From Gemmatimonadales bacterium (GTDB taxonomy: Bacteria; Gemmatimonadota; Gemmatimonadetes; Gemmatimonadales; GWC2-71-9), in NCBI GenBank assembly GCA_013813145.1, contig JACCSE010000364.1, positions 1 to 6,229 of the forward strand: DNA of 6,229 bases. The letters are read 5' to 3'. A model generated the notes under the pieces. That model saw nothing but the letters and a program-made list of their open reading frames with translations. It was not told the DNA's origin and ran no database searches. Shown piece by piece: positions 1-5,423 of this stretch (positions are counted from its first letter, which is position 1; each line of letters begins with the position of its first letter). The translations under genes were made by a program, and so were the position numbers.

Positions 1-140
1 GTCCTTGGCCGGTGGGAGCCGGATATCAGTGGTGGGTCATGCTGCTGCTGGTCTATCTGCCGGTGCTGATCGTCATCCTGGGCCGACCCAACTGCGCGCC
101 AGACCTGAATCTCGCAAGCGAGGCTGCCGGGCGCACCTGA
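1..140 (+). CDS. C-terminal end of an unidentified membrane protein (partial)
   Basis: An open frame (codons in phase with position 3) enters from the left edge and stops at TGA 138-140. It encodes about 45 residues. The visible part holds one strongly hydrophobic segment starting near QWWVMLLLVYLPVLIVILG, followed by a short polar tail ending in GRT. Third positions are almost all G or C, as in the other genes here, which supports this frame over the two competing frames. The segment looks like the last transmembrane helix of a longer protein with a short tail. There is too little sequence to name a family. It converges on the minus-strand operon, with a hairpin in the 101-nt gap. Confidence 0.55.
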   Translation, partial: PWPVGAGYQWWVMLLLVYLPVLIVILGRPNCAPDLNLASEAAGRT

Positions 141-150
141 TGTTGTGCCA

Positions 151-185
151 GCTCCGGAGCCGCCCCCTAGTGCCGGCTCCGGAGC
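151..185. terminator. Perfect 12-bp inverted repeat between convergent genes, likely bidirectional terminator
   Basis: The arms are gctccggagccg (151-162) and cggctccggagc (174-185), a perfect 12-bp match around an 11-nt loop. It sits between the stop of the + strand gene (140) and the stop of the minus-strand PAP2 gene (242), where a shared terminator is expected. No long T run follows on either strand; the nearest T-rich stretch is ccttttag near 219-226. Intrinsic termination is therefore inferred from position and stem strength. Each arm also contains the self-complementary 10-mer gctccggagc, so a pair of small palindromic repeats is an alternative reading. Confidence 0.5.
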
Positions 186-241
186 AGATCATTCACGCCA
201 CGAGGAGGAGCCGTTGGTCCTTTTAGGGCTTCCCGAGGCAG

Positions 242-1297
242 TCAGTGCGCGAGGGCGGGACCGCCGCGCGTGCGGGTCCGCACCGCCCCGACCGCCGCCC
301 AGATGGCGAGCCCACCGACAATGCTGACGTACCCGTCCACTGCGTAGTGCCACCCAAGATGAATCGAGCCCACGAGTACAACAAGCGCATAGACCGTGAG
401 CAACCAGCCGAGCCAGGTGGCAGTCCGCCACCCAACCAGCGCGAACAGCACCGCCACGGCAACGTGCACGCTCGGCATAGCCGAGATACCCACGAACGGC
501 ATGCCGAACCCCGAGGCATAGTTCTCCCACAGGGTCCGTTGGATTCGCACCGCGATCAGCGGCTGCCCCGCGTCCAGCGTGCCGAGATAGTCGAGCAGCG
601 GGGCGTAAGGGCTAGGCTGCCCGGTCACGGCGCTGTAATAGCAGGGACCAGCGGACGAGAGCGCGATCGCCATCCCGGTGCCAAGGACGATGTATATGAG
701 CACGTAGCTCAGAAAGAATCGCGCCTTTAGCTCATGCTTGCCGCTCCAGCCCTGCCAGACCAGTACGCTGGCATTGAGAGGGAGCCACAGGATGTAAAGC
801 ACGTCGATCGTCCGGGTAATGGCCGGCCGGCCGAGCAGAGGCTGGAGGTGCTCCCAGGGGAGGCGGCCGAAATGGAGCGCCCGGTCGACCTCACTAATGG
901 CCTGGTCGAATGAAAACGGTCGGAGGGCCGGAAGCATGCCCTTCCAGCTCCCGTAGGTGTTCAGGAAGAGCGGCATGAGGAGCGCGGCCACCGCCACCCA
1001 CGCCACTCGGCTTGGAGTCAGAAATCCAGTCGCCGGCCCATTTGCAGCCGCGCGCCATCCGGCAAGTCCCGGAATCCACCGCCCATTCGAATCCCGGATC
1101 GCCCAGCGATGGGCGGCAAAGGCAAAGGGGGATCCCCAAAGTACAAGGAGGGGGTAGACCAAGAACGTGGTCTCGTACCAGACATTGTTCATGCGGCCGG
1201 GGAGGTCGGCCAGAGCTTCCACCAGGTAGCCGGCCGCGCCATACACCAGGATCAAGAGAAGCAGCGAAACCGGGTTCCTCACCTCGGGAGACGCCAT
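242..1297 (-). CDS. PAP2-superfamily membrane phosphatase/phosphotransferase (PAP2_3, Aur1/inositolphosphotransferase-like)
   Basis: A 351-residue polytopic protein with about seven or eight hydrophobic segments (roughly residues 9-30, 43-61, 97-113, 164-181, 192-214, 264-290, 294-310, 325-338). The acid-phosphatase signature is present: P275-S-V-H278 matches the PSxH motif, and S311...H317-x3-D321 in SIHLGWHYAVD matches the third motif with its catalytic His and Asp. The upstream SSAGPCYY (214-221) is typical of the PAP2_3 branch, which includes eukaryotic inositolphosphorylceramide synthase and bacterial relatives. Family members remove or transfer a phosphate or phospho-headgroup on a lipid at the membrane; the substrate here is unknown. 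ATG 1297 is chosen because a transmembrane helix starts soon after it. GTG 1348, giving 17 more residues and a GTGA overlap with the upstream stop, is a real alternative. Neither start has a clear Shine-Dalgarno. It is the last gene of a three-gene operon. Confidence 0.85.
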   Translation of the reverse strand: MASPEVRNPVSLLLLILVYGAAGYLVEALADLPGRMNNVWYETTFLVYPLLVLWGSPFAFAAHRWAIRDSNGRWIPGLAGWRAAANGPATGFLTPSRVAWVAVAALLMPLFLNTYGSWKGMLPALRPFSFDQAISEVDRALHFGRLPWEHLQPLLGRPAITRTIDVLYILWLPLNASVLVWQGWSGKHELKARFFLSYVLIYIVLGTGMAIALSSAGPCYYSAVTGQPSPYAPLLDYLGTLDAGQPLIAVRIQRTLWENYASGFGMPFVGISAMPSVHVAVAVLFALVGWRTATWLGWLLTVYALVVLVGSIHLGWHYAVDGYVSIVGGLAIWAAVGAVRTRTRGGPALAH

Positions 1298-1344
1298 GGC
1301 TGCCAGGAAGCCGCCCGAAGCCTCGTCAGTGACTCGTCCCCAGC

Positions 1345-2889
1345 TCACCGCAGCGCCGTCGAGTTTGCCGGGCAGGTCGAATGGTTCATCACTGGCGCTC
1401 TCCGCGCCGCGTCGGTCGGCCGCGCGAGGATAGCCGCCGTAGAGTCGCAATACCAGATACTCCAGCCGTGGTCGCTGATCAGCTCATCGGCCAGGCGCGC
1501 CCGCGGAGGCAGGAGGACCAGCGTAATGTCCCAGCGCTGGAGCACGTCTCGCCAGCCGGGCTCGAGATTCCACACCTGGAGGTACTCCTTGAAAAGCGCC
1601 TCGCCATAGAAGTCGGTGGCCCCATCGATGAAGATGCGCTGTTCGGGCCACTGGTGGATCAGGTATCCACCCCAGATGAACTGGTTGAAGAGCTTGCCCT
1701 CGAGCTTCTCCGCCCGCGCCCGAGCGACCGCCGCCACGGGAAAGACCTTGGGATCGAAACGGTTCGCCACGATCTCGACCCCAGCAACCGCTCCGCCTGC
1801 CAGTGCAACTCCCGTCATGAGCAGCGCGCCGAGCGCAGCTCCGACTCCGTGGAACGAGCCGGCATGCTCCCGCTGGAACACTTCCTTGGCGCGCCGGAGC
1901 ATCGGCAACGCGCGCCACTCCGGGTCGAGATGCAGCGCGAGGAGCGGAAGGGCCACCAGGGCGAACAGCTCGATATTGCGCTGCGAGATCAGGGCGAAAG
2001 CAACGTTGACGAGGAGAAGGAACAGCGTTGGCAGCGGCGGCCGCCGCCGGCTGAAGGCCAGTGCCGTGATTACGGCGAGGAGCGCCAGAAGGAAGATCCT
2101 GCCGTTGAACGTGTGGAAGTCGGGGCTGAGAAATTCGTGAGTGTAGCTCAGAATCGCGCTGTTGCCGAAGAAGCCGGCGACGTGCGTCAGAAGCCGGTAG
2201 CCGCTCGGGTTGATCAGGCTGGCGACCAGCGCCACCCCGGCGGCAGCCAGGTGGTGGCGCGCCTTCGTCAGCCAGTGACTACGCTCACTGGCCGGGGCGA
2301 GGACGGCCTCGGCGAGCTCGCCGCAGGCAAAGAGGCCAATCGTGATGCACCCGTAGAAGTACCCGCCGTGCAGATTCGCCCATGCCACGAATAGCAGGAG
2401 GTACGGCCAGAGGGTGCGCCGCTCCCGGTGGAGCAACTCCAGAAGCACGACCACGGCGAGCATCGTGAAGAGATGGGGCCGGGCCAGCCAATGAGCCGCA
2501 CTGAGGACGGCTGCGGCCATGCTGACCAGATAGGCGAGGAGTGGATCCCCCCCGCGCCCGATGATGAATCGGGCGACCAGCGCGTAGGTCAGGGCAAGCA
2601 CAATCCCCGCGAAGACGGCAACCCCGGCCAACCCCGCAATTCGGTATGCAAAGGCATATGCCACCTCGCTGCCCCACTCAAAGGCGATGAAGGGGCGGCC
2701 ACCCATGGTGTGGCTGAACAGGTCCGCCCGCGGCAACCCGCCTTGCGTCAGCATGATCTCGCCCAGGCGGATGTGCCGAGCCATGTCACCATCGCTGTTG
2801 ATCAACCGCTGGCCGAAGCCGATCGGGATGATCACGACCCAGAGCAGGAAAATGAGATCGAACAGCGAGGGACGGATCCGGCCGGCCAT
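1345..2889 (-). CDS. Polytopic membrane protein, probable GT-C-type glycosyltransferase (unassigned family)
   Basis: A 514-residue protein. One hydrophobic helix (about 9-27) is followed by the acidic loop NSDGDMARH (31-39) and GLPRADLFSH (51-60), then about nine further hydrophobic segments up to ~370, then a soluble C-terminal domain (~380-490). The arrangement of TM1, a large first loop with acidic residues (D33, D35, D56, E71), RPH (137-139) and NLHGGYF (172-178) resembles lipid-phosphosugar-dependent GT-C enzymes. The tail carries FNQFIWGGYL (401-410) and FIDGATDFYG (420-429), a pattern I recall from uncharacterised membrane proteins of soil phyla usually left as hypothetical. Function as a sugar transferase is inferred from architecture. 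ATG 2889 shares its A with the stop of the upstream methyltransferase gene (TGATG), indicating translational coupling. A longer upstream frame to 3588 is open but is the out-of-frame shadow of that gene. Confidence 0.7.
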   Translation of the reverse strand: MAGRIRPSLFDLIFLLWVVIIPIGFGQRLINSDGDMARHIRLGEIMLTQGGLPRADLFSHTMGGRPFIAFEWGSEVAYAFAYRIAGLAGVAVFAGIVLALTYALVARFIIGRGGDPLLAYLVSMAAAVLSAAHWLARPHLFTMLAVVVLLELLHRERRTLWPYLLLFVAWANLHGGYFYGCITIGLFACGELAEAVLAPASERSHWLTKARHHLAAAGVALVASLINPSGYRLLTHVAGFFGNSAILSYTHEFLSPDFHTFNGRIFLLALLAVITALAFSRRRPPLPTLFLLLVNVAFALISQRNIELFALVALPLLALHLDPEWRALPMLRRAKEVFQREHAGSFHGVGAALGALLMTGVALAGGAVAGVEIVANRFDPKVFPVAAVARARAEKLEGKLFNQFIWGGYLIHQWPEQRIFIDGATDFYGEALFKEYLQVWNLEPGWRDVLQRWDITLVLLPPRARLADELISDHGWSIWYCDSTAAILARPTDAARRAPVMNHSTCPANSTALR

Positions 2890-3605
2890 CAGTGGCCCTG
2901 CCGCACGGGAGAAAATGCCGGCAGCCGCGGTCCGAATGCGCCCACCCTGCGGCGATACTCCTGATACTCGGGAAAGGCGCGGGAGAGCACTGCCTCCTCG
3001 AAGCGGATCCGTACGAGCAGTAGGGTGAACCAGGCGGTCAGGACGACGGCGAACGGTAGCGTCAGGTGGCGCAGCAGGATGCCAAGGTTGATCAGGATGT
3101 AGATCGTGTAGATCGGGTGCCGGGCGAGCCGGTAAGGGCCGGAGATGACCAGGGTCCGGGCCGCCGGCTCGAGGCTGAACGAGTGCCTCAGATACCAGAT
3201 GGGCCAGAGCGCGAGCAGTGCGCCCGACAGCCACATCACGGCGCCCGCCGAGCGAACACCGACATGGGTCGTTGGCTGGAGCCATTCCGGGTGGGTCCGG
3301 CCCGCCAGCAGGATGAAGATCATGATGAGGAACGTGTTGGCGTACGCCACCAGGCGGGGCGCGAAGCCGGGGGGGCCAGTCAGGGGCCGACGGCGCAAGA
3401 GGAAGCTCACCGCGACCAACAGGTCCTGAAGGAGCCCAGGGAGGATCAGGAGACCGAATTCGGGTGTCTGGCGCCACAGGACCACCGCGAGAACGATGCA
3501 CGACGCGGTGCCGGCCCAATCGCTCCAGTGCCGCGTGCTGATCGGCTTGTCCAGAAGACCTCGCTTGTGCTCCCGCGTTCTGCGGCAACCCGTGGCAGGT
3601 GCCAC
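2889..3605 (-). CDS. Isoprenylcysteine carboxyl methyltransferase-family (ICMT/PEMT-like) integral membrane methyltransferase
   Basis: A 238-residue membrane protein with hydrophobic segments at about 33-46, 51-70, 88-102, 121-138 and a hairpin at 166-198. The diagnostic region is residues 156-169, starting GPYRLARHPIY, followed by the acidic FEE (202-204) and FPEYQEYRRRV (211-221). This is the SAM-binding C-terminal signature of the ICMT / phospholipid methyltransferase superfamily. Eukaryotic ICMT methylates prenylated C-terminal cysteines; bacterial homologues have mostly unknown lipid or small-molecule substrates, so only membrane methyltransferase is claimed. The start is uncertain: no in-frame ATG precedes the first helix. 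GTG 3605 lies ~30 nt downstream of a promoter-like sequence (3636-3664), whereas the longer TTG 3695 start would lie upstream of that promoter and add a Pro-rich segment with no evident role. No Shine-Dalgarno is visible at either. It is the first gene of the operon. Confidence 0.82.
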   Translation of the reverse strand: MAPATGCRRTREHKRGLLDKPISTRHWSDWAGTASCIVLAVVLWRQTPEFGLLILPGLLQDLLVAVSFLLRRRPLTGPPGFAPRLVAYANTFLIMIFILLAGRTHPEWLQPTTHVGVRSAGAVMWLSGALLALWPIWYLRHSFSLEPAARTLVISGPYRLARHPIYTIYILINLGILLRHLTLPFAVVLTAWFTLLLVRIRFEEAVLSRAFPEYQEYRRRVGAFGPRLPAFSPVRQGH

Positions 3606-3635
3606 GGTTGGCGGAACGGCTGAAGGAAGGGGAAC

Positions 3636-3664
3636 CGTATAAGGTGGGTGGGGCGTAGTTCCAA
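3636..3664 (-). promoter_or_regulatory. Sigma70-type promoter for the methyltransferase / GT-C-like / PAP2 operon
   Basis: On the minus strand a TTGGAA hexamer (3664-3659) is followed by a 17-nt spacer and TATACG (3641-3636). These match the TTGACA and TATAAT consensus at 4 of 6 positions each, with optimal spacing. The expected transcription start is near 3629, giving a leader of about 24 nt to the GTG at 3605. The position is right for the first gene of the operon. This is read from sequence only. Confidence 0.45.
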
Positions 3665-3708
3665 GGGCAACGGTCAGGCCGCTAGGAAACCTCAAGGCTG
3701 TCGACGGC

Positions 3709-3737
3709 TTGACGGCAGTGAACCCAGCCTCTACTCT
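3709..3737 (+). promoter_or_regulatory. Candidate forward promoter far upstream of flp
   Basis: TTGACG (3709-3714, 5 of 6 to TTGACA) is followed by a 17-nt spacer and TACTCT (3732-3737, 3 of 6 to TATAAT). The overlapping TAGTAT and TATGCT just downstream are better -10 hexamers but badly spaced. If real, it would make a leader of roughly 445 nt before flp or drive a small RNA. No better-matched promoter closer to flp was found by eye, so flp may instead use an alternative sigma factor whose site I cannot recognise. Confidence 0.25.
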
Positions 3738-4165
3738 AGTATGCTCCGATTAGGCCTCATTCTTCCTGTTCCCGCCCCCCCACCTTCGAAGTGCGGACGG
3801 TGCAGAGAGTTGCACGGTACATCCGGAGCAATGTAAGCAGTCCTGTGGGACCTGGAGAAGCTGGAGATGGGCATCAGTGTTGTGAGCTTGCCACACGGAC
3901 CTGCTGATCGCTGCCGCAGGAAGTCCACCTCGCTAGTCCTCGCCCGACTGCACGGTCGTCAGTGAACCTCATGGTCATCAACGCCATGTCGAGAGTTTCA
4001 CGGTCGGACTTCCAGCGGGCATATGACTTGCCCGGTGCTTGTCGCACACCGCTCTACATGCAGTTTTCAGCAGCGTGGCGGCCTTTGGCCGTTGTTCACC
4101 TTTGGCAGGCTCGCTCGGGCCTTCCAAGGAGGGTCCCTGTCTCGACGGCGGGGCCTCAACCCCAG

Positions 4166-4186
4166 CTGGCCTCGCGGCCAGGGAGG
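4166..4186 (+). promoter_or_regulatory. Hairpin abutting the strong Shine-Dalgarno of flp
   Basis: A perfect 6-bp stem, ctggcc (4166-4171) and ggccag (4176-4181) around a tcgc tetraloop, ends directly before GGAGG (4182-4186), which is 4 nt from the flp ATG at 4191. This is the clearest ribosome-binding site in the window and fits the high expression expected of a major pilin. The stem leaves the Shine-Dalgarno exposed, so it could protect the 5' end or keep the site single-stranded; that role is inferred. Confidence 0.5.
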
Positions 4187-4190
4187 AAGT

Positions 4191-4379
4191 ATGAAGTCCT
4201 TGTGGCAAGCTTTCTGGAGCGACGAGTCGGGCCAGGGCCTGGTGGAGTACGCCCTGATCATCGCACTCGTGGCCGTGGGCCTGATCGCGATCCTGCTCGT
4301 GCTGCGGAACAGCATCGGCGACGTGTTCAACAACGCCTCGGCATCACTGAACAACGCTCCGGCCACCGCGTATCCTTGA
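4191..4379 (+). CDS. flp: Flp/Fap-type major pilin of a Tad pilus
   Basis: A 62-residue prepilin, the usual length for Flp. A short 14-residue hydrophilic leader (starting MKSLWQAFWSDESG) precedes the type IVb prepilin motif G14/Q15-G-L-V-E19-Y20. Cleavage after G14 leaves the required Glu at mature position 5 and Tyr at position 6, the Flp hallmark, and a ~48-residue mature pilin. The hydrophobic helix (about 21-39, ALIIALVAVGLIAILLVL) mediates membrane insertion and filament packing. The tail is short and Asn/Ala/Ser rich. CpaA/TadV encoded just downstream is the expected processing enzyme. ATG 4191 is fixed by the GGAGG Shine-Dalgarno 4 nt upstream; a longer in-frame start at 4023 would spoil the leader. 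It is first in the locus, separated from the next gene by 98 nt containing a strong hairpin. Confidence 0.95.
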   Translation: MKSLWQAFWSDESGQGLVEYALIIALVAVGLIAILLVLRNSIGDVFNNASASLNNAPATAYP

Positions 4380-4422
4380 ACCGGCCTGGGCAGGTACAAA
4401 GCTTTGCTACAACGGACTTTGT

Positions 4423-4446
4423 CCGGCCGGAGGCAGCTCCGGCCGG
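4423..4446 (+). terminator. Strong GC hairpin between flp and the prepilin peptidase gene (partial terminator or mRNA 3' stabiliser)
   Basis: Perfect 10-bp arms, ccggccggag (4423-4432) and ctccggccgg (4437-4446), with a gcag tetraloop, lie 44 nt after the flp stop and 31 nt before the next start. No T run follows, so this is unlikely to be an efficient intrinsic terminator. Position and stability fit a processing or stabilising stem that lets the abundant pilin mRNA outnumber the assembly genes. An upstream acaaag/ctttgt pair (4396-4401 and 4416-4421) could extend the structure. Confidence 0.5.
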
Positions 4447-4477
4447 GCACCGGCCGTCCTAGGTTGACCGCGCCACG

Positions 4478-5014
4478 GTGAGTACGGCCGTGGCGGGCTG
4501 GGTGATTTCAGTGGTGTTCACCGCGATGCTGCTTGCCGCGGCGTGGTCGGACTACCGCCACCGCCGAATTCCTAACGCCTTGACCATGTCGGCACTCGCC
4601 CTCGCGCTGGGACTGCGCGCGCTCCTGGGGTGGGGACTCTTCATCGACGGGGTGGTAGGGGCGTTGCTGGCGTTGGTGCTGGGCCTGCCGTTCCTGATGC
4701 TCGGCGTCATGGGCGGAGGGGATGCCAAGCTGCTCTTCGCGATCGGCGGCTTCATGGGTCCCCGCGACTTTCTGTCGGCCGGGATTCTGATCGTGATCAT
4801 CGGCGGGTTGATGGGAGTGATCGATGCCGGTCGCCGGCAGGCGCTGCTGCCGGTGCTGTTCAACTGCGGCCAGATTCTGAAGCATTGGGGCACTTTCGGG
4901 CGGCGCGGCGCAAACCGTTCGTTTGCCTCGGTCGGCGCTTTGACCATTCCTTATGGGATCGCCATCGCGGCCGGCGCACTGCTCTGGTGGTTCGTAGCGA
5001 TGCAAACCTTATGA
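4478..5014 (+). CDS. cpaA: A24-family prepilin peptidase of the Tad pilus (CpaA/TadV)
   Basis: A 178-residue polytopic aspartyl protease, typical of the short TadV/CpaA class that lacks the N-methyltransferase domain of PilD. The two catalytic Asp motifs are present: D25 in SDYRHRRIPN (24-33) and D82 in the GGGDAK motif (79-84), matching the GxGD signature. Hydrophobic segments lie at about 7-23, 35-50, 56-78, 101-115 and 156-174; the last begins IPYGIAIAAGA, characteristic of this family. It acts in the inner membrane, cleaving the leaders of Flp and TadE after the conserved Gly. The start is GTG 4478, without a clear Shine-Dalgarno; in-frame GTGs at 4490 and 4502 are also possible and would only trim the N-terminus. 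Its stop overlaps the tadE start (ATGA), so the two are probably translationally coupled. Confidence 0.92.
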   Translation: MSTAVAGWVISVVFTAMLLAAAWSDYRHRRIPNALTMSALALALGLRALLGWGLFIDGVVGALLALVLGLPFLMLGVMGGGDAKLLFAIGGFMGPRDFLSAGILIVIIGGLMGVIDAGRRQALLPVLFNCGQILKHWGTFGRRGANRSFASVGALTIPYGIAIAAGALLWWFVAMQTL

Positions 5015-5412
5015 CGAGACGGCACATGCGCTCGCTGCGTGGGGCCCGGGGTCAGGCGCTGGTCGAGTTCGCCCTGATTCTCCCGGTGATTCTCTTGCTC
5101 GTGGTCGGAATGCTCGAGTTCGCACGGGCGTGGAACCTGCACCAGGTGATGACCGATGCGGCGCGGGAGGGTGCGCGCATCGCGGTCTTGGACGACGATG
5201 TCCCCCAGGACTCGGTGAAAGCGGCGATGTGGCGGCATCTGGCCCAGTTCGGCTACGACCCGCAGTACGCCGACATGGATATCACACCGGACGACAAATT
5301 TAAGGTGGCCGGTGAGCCGATCACGGTCGATCTCTCGCTTCCCTACAGGTTCGCGATCCTCGGTCCAACGTCCATCTTGATGCGATCGACCTTCACCATG
5401 CGAAACGAGTAG
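5011..5412 (+). CDS. tadE: TadE-like pseudopilin
   Basis: A 133-residue single-pass protein. The basic leader (MTRRHMRSLRGARG) is followed by the prepilin-like motif G14/Q15-A-L-V-E19-F20, then the TadE-like core continuing to about residue 50: hydrophobic ALILPVILLLVVGMLEFARAW (from 21) and DAAREGARIAVL. Like Flp, it should be cleaved by the A24 peptidase after G14 with Glu at +5. The C-terminal ~85 residues form a periplasmic domain without cysteines. TadE and TadF pseudopilins are minor components needed for Flp pilus assembly. ATG 5011 overlaps the stop of cpaA by 4 nt; ATG 5026 is a second, less likely start since it would shorten the leader. Only 11 nt separate it from cpaB. No tadF or tadG is visible in the window. 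Confidence 0.9.
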   Translation: MTRRHMRSLRGARGQALVEFALILPVILLLVVGMLEFARAWNLHQVMTDAAREGARIAVLDDDVPQDSVKAAMWRHLAQFGYDPQYADMDITPDDKFKVAGEPITVDLSLPYRFAILGPTSILMRSTFTMRNE

Positions 5413-5423
5413 GCAGCCGACTC

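Larger units (their letters stand above)
3606..4190. other. Divergent intergenic region between the minus-strand operon and flp
   Basis: About 585 nt with no credible coding frame: the short open frames here lack ribosome-binding sites and recognisable protein features. It contains the operon promoter near its left end, a forward promoter candidate (3709-3737), small inverted repeats (gtgca/tgcac at 3800-3815, cggcc/ggccg at 4079-4091, and an imperfect long-range pairing of tcctgtgg 3841-3848 with ccgcagga 3914-3921), and a hairpin against the flp ribosome-binding site (4166-4181). The hexamer cacggt occurs at three places (3813, 3951 and 3999). I searched by eye for a c-di-GMP (GEMM) riboswitch, often near pilus genes, and did not find its conserved core. 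No tRNA was seen. Confidence 0.6.

Noticed and set aside
1381..2394. Long + strand open frame (337 codons) antisense to the GT-C-like gene
   Set aside because: It is a shadow of the minus-strand gene in GC-rich DNA: composition is dominated by Arg, Glu, Gln and Ala, with no hydrophobic core or recognisable motif. The opposite strand has a coherent membrane protein.
2890..3588. N-terminal extension of the GT-C-like frame up to 3588
   Set aside because: The extension is Pro/Arg/His-rich and lies out of frame over the ICMT-family gene. The true start at 2889 is set by the TGATG overlap and the first transmembrane helix.
3631..3658. ECF-sigma-like GGAACC-N17-CGTAG on the + strand
   Set aside because: Short motifs overlapping the minus-strand promoter and the G-rich spacer; more than 500 nt from flp with no further support.
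4080..4190. Possible sigma54 site (tttggcaggctcg) or c-di-GMP riboswitch just before flp
   Set aside because: The TGGCA part is present near 4102 but the required GC at the -12 element and TTGC match are missing, and the conserved core of the GEMM riboswitch is not found.
3962..4462. 166-codon + strand frame across the flp region
   Set aside because: It overlaps flp in another frame, has a Pro/Arg-rich shadow composition, and lacks a ribosome-binding site, while flp has a strong one and a diagnostic pilin sequence.
4630..5010. Upstream extension of the TadE frame inside the prepilin peptidase gene
   Set aside because: The extra residues are Arg/Gly-rich shadow of cpaA in another frame and would bury the prepilin leader of TadE in the middle of the protein.
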